Positions 48,009 through 61,531 of a stretch of 64,000 nucleotides of DNA are shown here, in pieces. Source of the stretch: Gonapodya sp. JEL0774. Its lineage: Eukaryota; Monoblepharomycota; Monoblepharidomycetes; Monoblepharidales; Gonapodyaceae. The position numbers and the translations under genes are program-made. The notes under the pieces are model-generated. The model had not been told where the DNA came from. It was given only the letters and a program-made list of their open reading frames with translations, and made no database searches. The number at the start of each line of letters is the position of its first letter. Within the stretch, counting starts at the first letter, position 1. The stretch spans positions 82,396 through 146,395 of the forward strand of contig JADIIX010000054.1 in NCBI GenBank assembly GCA_027604505.1, given 5' to 3'.

Positions 48009-50154
48009 TTAGTGCATCCAGCTCTTCTCCTCGGGTGGTGCTGGTTGAAGAAAAGAACCAGTCAGACGAATCGGAAAGCGATTGACGAAGTTACTCACCC
48101 CATTTCGTTGTACACTTTATCCTCTGCGTAAACAGCTCAATCGCCCCCTCTCCTGTGATATCCATTTCTCCAAACTTCGAACGGTTGATTCCACCGAATG
48201 AAAATGGCTCACGCGGAACTGGGACGCCGACATTAACCCCCAGCATGCCGGCAGAGAGTCGTTTGGTGAAACTTTATGGGAATGATGTGTAAAAAGACGC
48301 GCGCACACGATATCGCACTGAATGCTCACTACTCGGCAACGCCGCCACTTGAGGTGTAGATGCACGCCGCGTTCCCGTATGGGTTAGAATTTTCTATTCG
48401 AATAGCTTCATCCGCGCTGGAGCAGACGTAAACCGATAAAACAGGCCCAAAAATTTCTTCCGTGATCGCGGGATCTTTCAGATCAGGGTGCTAGAAAGTA
48501 CATGTGTTAAGTTCCCAGTTATCGCAAACACATTTCCTCATCTCTCATCAAGAGAGCGACTTCTCACCAGTAGAATGGTAGGCCCGAGCCAAAATCCTTC
48601 ACTCCTTTCTTTTGCCCATTTGCGGCCGTCGAGGAGGATCTTAACACCGTTGTTCTCCGCATTGTCTGGTGTACACAGCGGTACTTGTAATGTAATGATC
48701 AGCAAAGCAAGTATTTTGCAATCAACTCACCGATATATTTAACAATCCTATCTTGTGAGGCCTTGTCAATAACAGGACCGATCTCTCCTGGATTCGAGCC
48801 ACCTTTGAGCGCAGAAGATCTCCAAGAATTGAATGAGGTCAAGCGATACTCCGCAATGAGTTTGAGCAACAATTCTCACTTCTCGATGATTTTTTCTATC
48901 AGCTTGGGCTGTTCCCCCAGGGTCAGAAGCACCGATGCGGCCATGCATCTCTGGCCCGTGCTACCAAATGCAGACCTCATAACATCGTCTGCTGTCATTT
49001 CCAAGTTTGCGTCTGGGTGGGCAATCAAATGATTCTTTCTGAAAGACGTAACAAGCATCAGTATGATCCATTCTTCGGCGCATGTTCCGCTGGACCTACA
49101 AGCGGTATACTCACGCACCACCAAGTGCAAGCACTCGCTTGTTGAGCAAGCGCGCACGGTGTGCAACCATCTCAGCAATCTTTGAAAACCAATCGGGGGT
49201 GTACAGTTGGCGTGGTTGGTGAACGTAACTGCTGCTAGGGTATGACACACCTTAGTTGTTCCAACAAACGTTACACATTGAACGTCCGGGTGATCAATAA
49301 GTGCATTCACGGTGTCACTGGCTCCATTTACGACTGAGAAGACCCCGTCCGGAAGACCAGCTTCCTTCAAGATCTCGGCTATTTTAAGAGCAGTGAGTGG
49401 CACCTACGGATTGGGTGATCATGATTCCATTCATTCGAGAAGTAAGAATAATATCAGTGCAGAGATCAGTCTCTTTCACCTTCTCGGAGCTTTTGAGTAT
49501 GTATGTGTTTCCACACGCCAGCGCAATTGGGATCGTCCAATGAGGAACCATTGTCGGGAAATTGAAAGGCACAATGCCTAACACCACTCCAACTGGTCGT
49601 TTCTCGTCTCTCGCCACTACTCCACGCGACACCTCAAAAGTTTTTCCTTGCATCACCTCTGGGAGAGCGCAAGCGTATTCGACAGTCTCATTCGCCTTGG
49701 CAACCTCTTGAAGTGCCTCCAGACTGCACTTTCCATGCTCCTTGGTTATGATTTCAGCGAGCTCCTTGGAGTACCTGTGGGCGATCAAGTAGTGATATTT
49801 GAGGAGAATCTGAACACGATCCTTGACGGTTCTTGAACTCCATTTTTCGTATGCGGCTTTAGCTGATGCTACCGCAATATCAACATCAGCCTTGGTACTC
49901 AATGGTACGTGAGCGATGACCTCTCCAGTGTATGGTGTCGTCACGGGAATGTAAACGGCCGTTGAGGAGGCGCGAAGAGCGCCATCGACCCAATTCTGCA
50001 GGCGGGGAGCGCTGGCACCGTTCGAAAGTGCAGTCCCGTTTTCAGAAGCTGACATCGCTGATGGGATTGTAGGTGAATGGGGTAGAGGAAACCCAGTCGG
50101 AAGTATTACTGTAGAAGTTGGTTCCGTCGATTCGCAACGGCATCTTCTCCACAA
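48009..50154 (-). CDS. Methylmalonate-semialdehyde dehydrogenase (acylating), ALDH6 type
   Basis: PRLQNWVDGALRASSTAVYI, YEKWSSRTVKDRVQILLKY and IITKEHGKCSLEALQEVAKA lead to VVLGIVPFNFPTMVPHWTIP, the ALDH6 cofactor-binding signature. DVQCVTFVGTTKIAEMVAHR is the next conserved block. LALGGAKNHLIAHPDANLE carries Gly-Gly-Ala-Lys-Asn instead of the usual general-base Glu, as in MMSDH. FGSTGQRCMAASVLL holds the catalytic Cys. The end reads LGVNVGVPVPREPFSFGGIN and FTQRIKCTTKW, then APPEEKSWMH (stop 48009). It converts methylmalonate or malonate semialdehyde to propionyl-CoA or acetyl-CoA (valine, thymine and inositol breakdown), normally in mitochondria. ATG at 50154 gives a short Arg-rich leader (MWRRCRCESTEPTST); an inner Met (50055) would remove it. 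Confidence 0.94.
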
Positions 50155-50328
50155 TGTGACTGCCGATTACTGTGGGGTCATGAGTACAAACAAGTCGAAT
50201 CTATAAGCCATAATTTGATCATTCTCTAACAACTCTCTAATGTGCTAATTAAATACAAGTGTGGCATAGTGTAGCAGTCAACACGTGGGAATGAGACAAA
50301 TCCTGGTGTCGGAATCTGATCGACGCAA

Positions 50329-52259
<1,931 letters not shown>

Positions 52260-52648
52260 TCATGACGTCATCTAACCAGAAGTACCTTGCAGAATGCAGC
52301 ATATGAGTGTGAAGTGAGCTGAGTACGTCCTCAATTGGTTTCTCTACCGTGAGGTATAGCAACTCTTTCATCCAATATGGAAACTTACAATCTTGTCGTT
52401 GTCGTTTCATGTCGGTGCTTTACTAGTGTAACCCCTACTCAAAGGAGCACTTGCATTACGGTCAGTATAGGTACTGGGCATCCCACAGCCTTCTGTACTC
52501 AACTACATCTAAATGACAATGAATAAGGCACTAGATCCAAAAGGCGACCACTATAATCTACATTTCTTCCCCACTACAAATGCAATTGCAAAATCAATTG
52601 AATGTAATCTTTCCTCCAGCCCATCCACGAGCTCTCCCCAATCCATGT

Positions 52649-53852
52649 CTATGCCTCCTTGTACCCCGAACCAGCTTCAACGCCGCTCGACACGTCAAGC
52701 GCTTCAACCCGGGTACCTGATTTCCTGCTTTTGCGGGCTCCTTCGAGTACCTCGTCTCCAAACCCCTTAGCTTCTTTCGCTCGTCGACGGGACTCTTCAT
52801 AGTACACAAGGGCTTCCCGTTCTTTGAGGTTCATGCTTTGTGCGACTCTGGCGGTAGGTGGCGGCACGATTATCAGATGAGCCAGGAGGAGCCACAGATT
52901 CCTTCCGGGACAAGAACCAAAAAAAATTGAATCCACATAATTATACTCACAATTCCCTCATCCTCGTGATGTGCCAAAAGGTCAAGCTCACTCCGGCGAC
53001 CGCAAACGCACCGAGGACCGCCCACAAGTGTCCCGCGTCGGCGGGCCTCGCCCTCCCAGCACCTGTAGCACCTCTATACGACTGGTAATAATCGTTTTCC
53101 TCGTGAAATTGTCCGTATGCCCCACCAGCTCGAGCGAACGGGTCATAACTATGCGTTCCGTACCCACTGGCATGTGGTCGTCGTCCCGCAGTGCCAGCAG
53201 CACCAGGGTAGTAGTTATGGGTGCTGGCACTATAGCCGTACCTAGAGGCGTTCGACATGTGGAGTGCGCGTTCCCGGTCGTAACGGGACCGCTTGTCGGG
53301 AGCGCCGACGAGCTCGTAGGCGCGACTGATGGCTACGAATCGGTCATGGGAGGTGGATGAGCGGGCGGTGTCAGGGTGATGTTCTTTGGCCAGGCGAAAA
53401 AAGGCTGGGAGGGAGGAGGTCCGAGGTGGGGTGTGGTCCGAGGCTCGTGATGACATGGTGCACATCTGACGCTCACCCTTTTTAATCTCCTCCTGCGATG
53501 CCGCTTCACCCACATTCAGGGTTTTATAGGGACAGAATTTAGGGTCGTAGCCGTTCCCGAACGTCGCATACTCCCTCCTCTGAACACACAATTCGGACAC
53601 CGAATTTCCCCTAGTCCCCATATCCAATGCTGTTCCACCCCAAACTCCAGGCCGGTGTACGCTCGCATACCCATCATGCAATCGTCTCACTTCTACTCCA
53701 CGTTTCCGAGCTACGAGACACTGTGCATGTCGGCGACGGGATGTGCCATGGGGGTTGTCGGGATGGGGTGCGGCAGCCGGAGGAGAGAACGGCAAGACAG
53801 GAGAAAAGTCGACTTTGAATAAGGCCGAAAAAGGCCGCGAAGGGGATGTCAT
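52649..53852 (-). CDS. Mitochondrial-type J-domain (DnaJ) protein with C-terminal membrane helix
   Basis: Starts MTSPSRPFSALFKVDFSP, with Arg-rich sequence downstream (ARKRGVEVRRLHDGYASVHR) that could target mitochondria, up to RREYATFGNGYDPKFCPY. The J-domain follows: YKTLNVGEAASQEEIKK joins AFFRLAKEHHPDTARSSTSH, with the essential HPD, then FVAISRAYELVGAPDKRSRY. A Tyr/Gly/Ser-rich linker precedes the hydrophobic helix LWAVLGAFAVAGVSLTFWHI, a likely membrane anchor, and a charged end (EALVYYEESRRRAKEAKGFG ... SGYKEA). The layout resembles the DNAJC4/DNAJC30-like group, a J-domain followed by one membrane segment, as Hsp70 co-chaperone. The intron at 53405-53476 is 72 nt with no in-frame stop. 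Confidence 0.78.
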
Positions 53853-54088
53853 GAAGTAGATTCGGTTTTCGAACTGAAGTGCTTCTAAGTGTTGGGCCGA
53901 TTCGAGTTTCAGAAAGGAGCTGCGGCCGATCCACCAGGTCCCACCTGTATTTGATCGATTTCTGTCTTCTTTACATCCCGGATCAGCTCAACAGTTTAGC
54001 TCTACCCGTTTATCTTTATCTTTTAGTATGACTCTTCCACGCCCAGAACTAGACCCAAGCAAAGCACGTCACCCAAGGCTGGCCACAC

Positions 54089-56329
54089 TTAGATCTTGGC
54101 ACCACCTCGCTTGACTCCCAACTCCAACAACTTGCCAAACGCACGAGCAAAGTCGGCAAAGAAGGCCGCACGGTCCTTGGCGTACTTCTCGACGATGGGC
54201 TTCATTTTTGGGTCTTGGATCAGGGCAAGATCTGTGGGGAGCTGGAGATGGCGCGAGGGCCGTGCAGAGCAACACGTGTGGAGGAGCAATGAAGTGTATG
54301 TCGCGGTAGCGGAGTGTCGCATACACGTGCAGGTGAACAACGTTAATGCCAAACTATCTAGACACAGAGAACCACACTCTCGAAAACCCACCATCATCAA
54401 CTCCCCCGTGGGGTCTTCGTATTGCAACGGCCCGTCCCACTTCTTGACAGTCCACGTATTGTTCACGAGCTGGATAAAGTACTGGTTGGAGAACCTGGTT
54501 GGGGAGTAGGTCCATGCTGGTTGGGGAGCAAACGATGTGGTGTGGCGATTCAAGACCTGATCAGGATAAACACAATCGAACAGCACGATTGCTATTGTGC
54601 TCACGGCCAGAGAATCCACTCCGGTCGGTGTGACACCTGCCCAGAGTATGGGCGCCAGAGAGCGCTACAATGTCGCGGCTTGAAGGAGATATCGAGTTAG
54701 GGGTTGGAGGTCAAGTGGGAATGCGGAATTGGAGGGAGACGGTCAGTAACGCTCGGTGTTGGGCCTTCTCGCAACGAGCCGACTCATCTACACCGCCATC
54801 CCCCATACTCACTCATCAAAACCCATCCTGTAGAACACATCACGAATGTGGCTGGCACCCTGGGAGGCATCGGGGACTGAGTGCGAGCGTGGTGTTGGCA
54901 TTCTTCAATGTTCCGACGTCTACCCGGATCATCCGTCAAACCGACTCACGTCTGCCGTTGGGCGGTACATCGGCGGCTTTGATACCCTTCTCGGGCTTGT
55001 CCACCCGTCCGGGAGTCCAGGGGATGGTGGGTCCACCTTTGACGCGGATATAGCAATTGGAAGTAGGATAGGAGTCAGGAAATACGTTTTCCAGCTGGGC
55101 GAATCATTCGGTGATCCACTCTCATAACTCACCCATTCCCTCAACAGCAACCACGCCCGCCAGGGTCCACAGGTCTCCCAATGAGATCCAGGGGTGTTTG
55201 GCCTTGATGGGCTCCAAGAAGGCACGGGCTTTATCGAGACCGGCCTAACGACATGAAACGAAAATTTTGTATGTGTTTGAGTTATTGGATGAGAGAAGAG
55301 GGGCGACCAGAGATGTTGGCCAGAGAACACATACGTTGGCAGGGCTGAGGGTGTAGTAAGGAGAAGCATGCGACAAAACGAGCGACCATTATGAAAAAAG
55401 TCATACCCCTCAAGGAACTGCACTGGACAAACTCACTCGGTCTTCTCTGGCGCGAACCTCATCGTGGCACCCTCAGACCCGCCGCTCTTGGTGTGCTTGT
55501 CGTACGTGCCCGAGGCGTGCCAGGCCAAGCGGACGAAGACGGGGCCCTGAGAAGGATCAGGACAGCGGATGTAAATGAGAGAATGGGTTAGGTTCTTGTG
55601 GGGGTGTTGAATCACGGGCGCATGGAAAACTCACCAAGCTTCCGTCGTCATAGCCGGGTTTGTTAACTGAGTTGTATGTGAGTTTTGATGATGGAATTAG
55701 TGGTTGCATTGGTGGGGAGTTGTGATACCGGGGTGAGGGTGAGAGTCAGCGATACCGTCATCAGTTGTGATTATGGCCGATCCCAACACCGAGGGAACCG
55801 AATCGGCATCGCACTCCATGCCTCAGCGCATAAAATACTACCATCCCGCACGCGACTTGTGTTTTGAGTAGGTAGATTCATCGATGTGATAGAACCGGAC
55901 TTTTCCTCCAAACAAACGGGCACTTCCCGAAGTCTCACGGAGTGTTGATGTGGTATCCTGTATCAGGAACCCGATGCGACCTTGTCCCGCATGAACAAGA
56001 AGTAGGCCTTCGTACATCCCGTACCGGTCCTCGAAAATGTCGTGTTCGCGATGATGTATCCATACGATTTGATGGCGGAAATCGTATCAGGTGCACGCAA
56101 GCCAACTCGAGCAAGACATGGAATTATCCTGCATCCCACAAGCACACGAATGAAGTACGTGCACGCGTTATGGGCGTATATCGGATCCCTCTTGCCGCTC
56201 TACTCGAAACGGCAACGACAGGACGCGAGGCAGCACCAAGATCGCGGTGCGGGAGTCTCTCGCGGGATGGAAGAATATCAACTCACGGATTGCTTTGATG
56301 TCTGCCCTAACTGCGTCGTACTTGGACAT
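54089..56329 (-). CDS. CCP: Cytochrome c peroxidase-type heme peroxidase (class I)
   Basis: First exon [14 protein letters not shown] (ATG at 56329) joins [11 protein letters not shown] (about 55634-55665) in phase, leaving an intron near 620 bp. [20 protein letters not shown] contains the distal Arg, Trp and His. [27 protein letters not shown] and [20 protein letters not shown] follow. [20 protein letters not shown] has the proximal His, FSGPWTFAPTSFSNQYF the redox Trp region, and [20 protein letters not shown] the end block, closing GVKRGGAKI. These are class I peroxidases (CCP or ascorbate peroxidase) that reduce H2O2 with cytochrome c or ascorbate. Fungal CCP1 has an N-terminal import sequence, but none is visible here. 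Either the protein is cytosolic or another upstream exon exists. Confidence 0.9.
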
Positions 56330-56554
56330 TGCTACAGCGGGTTGGATGGGGGATGGAAATGTGTGGATTGTCGGAAGTGGATGTTTCGTTGACCCGGCCC
56401 TGATATGCATAGCAAGACGTCATAACTCAAACCACAAAAGTCGATCCCGGGGTGTTCAGTAGAATGAGCAAAGCTAGAGTTCTCATGCAATCGTTGGTTG
56501 AGGGAATATTTCTTTCGGATTGTCTCTTAAGATATGTAAGACACTGTAATCTTA

Positions 56555-57330
56555 GCCAGATAGATGGTGAGATCGAGCACAAAGTGAGAATCTTTCTGGG
56601 TATCGCTGAAGCATTTTACAATTGCAAACGTTGAATGGTACAATGAATGTTGGCAACTGCACCTTGCCACCCGAATATAAACCACCACCGTTCAGGTGCT
56701 TCAATTCGATGACTTCCTGCACGTCGATGGCATCGCAAGATGACCGTCAGGCAGAGCGACCTACACGTCCCGCCAAGCGAAGGGGCCGGGCTTCTGCGTG
56801 TTGCAGCTCCGACAGACGCCTCATCACGAGAGCGATGGTTTCCCTCTCATGCACCCCCTGGGGGGATGGGTACGAGTCATTCTGTAGCTCGAGTGAATGA
56901 AAGTCGGGTCTCTGGGGGAAACCTTAAGGGCGCTCGGGCAGGGGTCGACGCATGTCTTTGTCAAGAGATTGACATCTTAGATGTCGTCTTTTGGACCTTG
57001 CCTGGGAATTGTTTTAATTGCCAACTTAAATCAATGAAGCTTGCGTTACGCCCCAAGCGCCAGCAGGACTCTCAGTTAACCCGAGCGGAGGGTGGATATG
57101 GATGAATTGGTGAATGATTCGGTTCCATACATGGCGGGAGTCAGAACCCAACAAGAGTGGTGAAATTTCGAGTCCGCGACAAGTCAGGACATTCAATTGG
57201 TAGCTCGGTTACACGAAAGCGTTCTTCTTTGTTGAATGACACCAACCTATTCCTCGAAGTGAACGTGACTGGAAGGGAGTGAAAATGACCTTTATTGCTT
57301 TGTAAGATCCAAACTCTCCTCGATTCAAAA
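56555..57330 (+). mobile_element. Second copy of the 16.5-17.6 kb repeat, right arm not found
   Basis: Aligned to the copy at 16545 in the same orientation: GCAAACGTTGAA, GTACAATGAATGTTGGCA, TTCAATTCGATGACT, CTGCACGTCGATGGCATCG, GCGATGGTTTCCCTCTCATG, TTGTCAAGAGATTGACATCT and TTTTGGACCTTGCCTGGGAA. Mismatches are mostly isolated substitutions and short indels. The strongest stretch is about 56,640-57,110. Similarity fades near 57,330 and the right inverted arm (17460-17635 in the first copy) was not found. Confidence 0.65.
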
Positions 57331-57773
57331 CTTTGTCCTCCGGGCCCAAAAATCTCTGCGAGCCCACCACCGTCTTCCCAGAATTTCTGGAATTGTCTGG
57401 GGTTGGCCTGGGTGACGTTGGGCTGACGTTCACGAAGGTTATCAAGAGCCATGATTCGTGAGGTTCGCTTGAAGATCTCAAAGGTATGAAATACAGATCT
57501 AACGGTCGAATACACGGGACACGGGAGCTTGGAAGTACGTCACACGACACCACGGGAGCACGAGTACATGAGATGCTCGATTTCACCGAGCCCTTGACCT
57601 CGAGCGGCATGTCATGCGGTCCAATCGACCCTCTGGAGCACTGCCCTCTTGGGATAGCCGTTCCTCCATGATCAAGTTTGTTTATGTAATCATCATACAT
57701 ACAGCTTCCATTACTATAATGTAAATGGATTTTGCTTGATTGTCAGCACTGGAAAGCAACAACCGCCTTCGTG
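57331..57773. other. Intergenic, no gene seen
   Basis: Follows the repeat copy and precedes the caspase-Tudor 3' end. It has overlapping short frames on both strands and no motif. Confidence 0.35.
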
Positions 57774-59830
57774 CTAGTCCCCGGTGCGTTGTCTCTTTTG
57801 TTCACCGTCATCGCTGCCACCCACAGCCCCCTCATTGGCTTTCCTCTTCTCCACCACCACCCCGTTCTCCGGAACCAGTGGTTTAGCAGACGGATTCCCC
57901 TCTGCTCGTTCCACCACGTCAGGATCCCCCGCGATCCACTCGCCCATGTCCTTTTCCGTCCCATCGTATACCACGAACACACATCCACCTTTCACGTTCT
58001 CGATGACTCCCGTCTGTCTCGACGCTCCTCTCTTCACCAACACCCGTACAGGCGATGTGGATGGTGCGGGCGATTGAAGCGGAAGGGTGCCGCCGAGATG
58101 GAGGAGAGGATCGGGAGCGGCACGGAGGACGGAGTCAGTGTAGGGGGTGGGGGGGTAGGCGTGATTGGTGGGATAGTGGAAGAGGCGCAGGTGGTAGTTT
58201 GTGGTGGGTGGAGTGGTTGAGCGGTCCTGCAGCACAACTAGGCGTGGATGAAGTCGAGAGGTGAGGACGTTGCAAAGTCCTGTGTGCAGTGAAGGTAATT
58301 CAAATAATGATAGCGCACCTGTGATTTTGGCTTTGACCCACTCTCCATCCTCATCCTCTGTTTTGACAGGTGGGCGACCCGGAGCTTGGGAGCCCACTAT
58401 ATCATCGTCCTTGGTTCCTACGGGCCCCGATTCCTTCACCCCTTCTTCATCATCCTCATCATCATCGTTCTCATCGGGATCAGGTTCATACTCGATCCAC
58501 ACCTCTAACCTGTCGCCGACATTCCACCGTGATCCCGTGTCGATTACATCAAGTGAAGCTCCCGGCTCAGGCGCTCCGGTTGTACCGGTTGTACCGGGTC
58601 GCTGAGTCCGAGATATAGGCAGTGACATGTCGAATCCAGGCGTTGCGTGGTGGGTTGCAAGGTGAGAGTCGGCGAAGAGCTGTAGATGGGACAGTACGGA
58701 CGCATTGTTTCCGAGGGTCAAGATCTCAACCAACAGTCGCACCGCACACTCATTTCGACTCCAACTCACCACATCAGATTCTACGGCATTGCACATGTCC
58801 TTCGCGGTGACAAACCCTTTCCCATCAGCATCGCACCACAGTGACCCTCGCAAGCATTCGAGAATAGACTCGGAAAATGTCCAGGAAGGGGGGATTTGCC
58901 ACTCAGAGGTCGTGGCTGAGAGTGACAGGATGTTGATAGGGGAGCCAGTTGGGGAGGACACTTAAATGGAAGCAAGTGGCGATGTGAAGCACGCAGGGGG
59001 GATGAGAGCCGGAGAGATGACACGCGAACTCACTGCGGGATGCAAACTGATCACTGTTAGTGCCACCGAAGAAGCAAAGTGCCGTACGTCCTGAAAAAGA
59101 GTTCAGAAGGTGATGACGGAGGAGGGATGGTGGAATGCCCAGCAGGCCTGCGGAGTCAAAGTCCTTGGTTGTGAGGAAAGGGCACAGAACTCGTGCAGTG
59201 AATCTCAAAGAGGCTGAATCAAAAAGACCTTTCTGGACTCACATACGGACAAAAGCACGGTTCGTCGTCGTCTTCTTCGGTCGCGCCTGACGGGCCTTCC
59301 ACCCTTTCCACGACCTCCATCATCTCCTTCCTGACATCCTCATCAGACGCACCGTCACCCATCCAGGCACCATGCCCCGAGAAGTAAAGGATCAGTATAT
59401 CATCGGAGCTAGTTGACTTCTGGCATATTGCTCTCAGTTCTTTATCCACGGCGTCCCGTGTGGCCTGATCGTCCCTCAGGACAGAAGTGTGACCTTTTGG
59501 TAAGACTGACGAGAGCCATTTCGCCACCACCATGTCATGCCGGTCATCTGGGTTGAGGTCGGGGAGGGGCTGGTGTTCCGGGGGTGGGGCAAACGCATGG
59601 GATGCGGAGGTAGGGCCAGTACGGAGAAGAGGTTGAGTTGGAGGTTTCCAGCGGGTAAGACAAACGCACAGTGCGAAAGTTCGCTCAGGTGGGAAAGCTG
59701 TAGTTTTGTGAATCGTGAGTCAGACGAACGAAGAAGTCCTGCTCCGTTCACTCTGACCAGAATGGATCAAACTTCAGCCCGATGGCAAGTTGCCACTGCG
59801 GAGCAAGTGCGGATCGGCTGGGACAGCCTC
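57774..59830 (-). CDS. Caspase-like peptidase fused to EF-hand-like and Tudor/Agenet-like segments
   Basis: The 5' exons hold FALCVCLTRW and DMVVAKWLSSVLPKGHTSVL, with LRAICQKSTSSDDILILYFS then GHGAWMGD. This is the caspase strand-helix core with catalytic His in FSGHG. After an intron FCPY/DFDSAGLLGIPPSLL continues, then RTALCFFGGTNSDQFASR, whose Cys aligns with the DACxSGG motif of caspase-like proteases. MSSPTGSPINILSLSATTSE and WTFSESILECLRGSLWCDAD with GKGFVTAKDMCNAVESDV match the strand-loop-helix usual after the Cys; DADGKGFVT also looks like a short EF-hand loop. The last third has WNVGDRLEVWIEYEPD, an acidic tract, GEWVKAKITGALS, and VRVLVKRGASRQTGVIENVK with GCVFVVYDGTEKDMGEWIAG, which looks Tudor/Agenet-like. 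The tail (GEQKRQRTGD) is basic. The first exon and start are not settled. Confidence 0.6.
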
Positions 59831-60237
59831 TAAACCTGGCTTGGGGAACTGAGAACTCACCGAGTCCAGTCCCAAGCGTCGATGACATTGTCTGCTCGTT
59901 TTCCGCGAGCATCAGTCACAGCACAATGGAACTGGAAGAATTCGAGACACTGCGTGCGGAAAATGCTTCAAATCAATCTTTCAACAGATGGTCATGGTGA
60001 TTTCGCTGCCGCACTAACAGCGACCAAAGCGAGCAGTTAGTCAACCGAGAGCATTGCGATTTCTCTGTGCTCCATTTTCCCTAATATTTGATGGCTAATT
60101 TATACGTATAATGTGGTGGGATTTACCGCGACGAGATGCGGGAGCTTTCGGCATTGAAGATGTGAAGTGTGTGTCCAGCCAACACCCCTCTCACTGTCCC
60201 ACAGGCAGTGGCCGCTCATTCTACTTTCTGTCAGCGG

Positions 60238-60943
60238 ATGTATCGACAAATTCACGCCCATGGACGGCAGATGTTGCTTGCGTCTGTAAACCACTCTCAC
60301 CGTTGTAGAGTCAGTTGCCGCTCATTCTCAGATGCCCCGGAGGTTGAACCGCGTCACCCTGATCACCAAGATCCCCCTGTGCCTCCACCCGCGATTCCGA
60401 CTCGTCCATCAATGCATATTGCTCCTCCGCAATTGGAACTTCCTCCAGTGCCGTCGCCTGATCCGCAACCTCCACCCCAAACTGCTGTCCATTCCAAACC
60501 TTCGCCTAGTACCCATCTGCGCCTTCCACCTCCTACCTCCTCCGTTTTTTCCGGCCGTCAGAGACTGAAATTTAATCCCATAGTCGAGTTCTTCCAGGCG
60601 GGATTTCCCAAGCTGAATCCGGAGGACTGGAGATTTGTCAATAATTGGTCAAGCAGAAACTGGGGGTGAGCAATTATTCCTCTGAAGTCCTTGGCCCTTG
60701 CGAGCTACCATTTTCTCTTCCTTTGCGATTATGGCCTTTTCGAACTGAATGCTGCCATGATTGTTGGGGTTGATCAACCCTTTCGATGCATTTATCAATC
60801 CTAAATTTCTCGTAATGTAGTCTTCTGTTGTACACTCTAGGCTTTGGTTATCTTCTTGCCTCTACTCTGGGCTGGTACAGGGAGCAAGAGCTACGGAAAC
60901 GAGCAGAAGCGGCGGATTCGACCTCAAAGGAAGCAAGTTGAAC
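60238..60943 (+). CDS. Small Pro-rich protein with mitochondrial-type leader
   Basis: ATG at 60238: MYRQIHAHGRQMLLASVNHS then HRCRVSCRSFSDAPEVEP, an Arg/His-rich, acid-free start with an R-x-F-S cleavage-like step before acidic residues, typical of mitochondrial import sequences. A Pro-rich stretch (PPVPPPAIPTRPSMHIAPPQ) follows, then RLKFNPIVEFFQAGFPKLNP and EDWRFVNNWSSRNWG. After an intron of about 170 bp a short exon would end in one of two ways: LASTLGWYREQELRKRAEAA (60939) or SGGFDLKGSKLNN (about 60950). The first looks more protein-like but needs a donor one base earlier than the GT seen at 60666. Family not recognised. Confidence 0.5.
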
Positions 60944-60950
60944 AACTGAC

Positions 60951-61531
60951 CAAGACTGGACGCATGCTGATGTTCAGATTCGATAGCAAACTGCATCTCA
61001 ACTTGCCGGTGTAATCTGCAGGAAGATCGAAATGTCACTTTTGATTGGTTTTGAGTTTAAATCATGCATTCATCAATACATGTTCATTACTTCATGTTCA
61101 CTTTGCAAGCACTCAATACATGTTCTTTTTGCAAGCAAATCGATTCATTATAGTGCTGCAAGTCAAACACATTATTGTTTAAGTATGTATTCTGATTCGG
61201 GACTTCAAATTTTGATTAGAACACCATAATTTTGAAGCTTGCTCACATCTGCTTCCCCTTGACAATGCAAAGTGCAGCGCTACTGAATTGTTTCCACTTC
61301 TCGAGCGGGTTTGCAGGCCAAAATACACACCTATATGCAGTTGTGTGATGTGTCCATCACAACTCCCTCTTGTTCAAGGTATCTGCTCTCATGGGAATAC
61401 ATTATTTTTCCGGGATACGCTTGATAAAACTTTCTGGTGGATCACAACCACCTGCACGTCACACTGAGTAACAGTGGCGAGTTAATGTCGCAGTGGCCAG
61501 ACCACCATCCAAAACATAACATATCTCTCCA
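60951..61531. other. Intergenic, no gene seen
   Basis: AT-rich convergent 3' region. A 13-bp direct repeat (AATACATGTTC around 61074 and 61112) is visible, but no gene or RNA. Confidence 0.4.
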
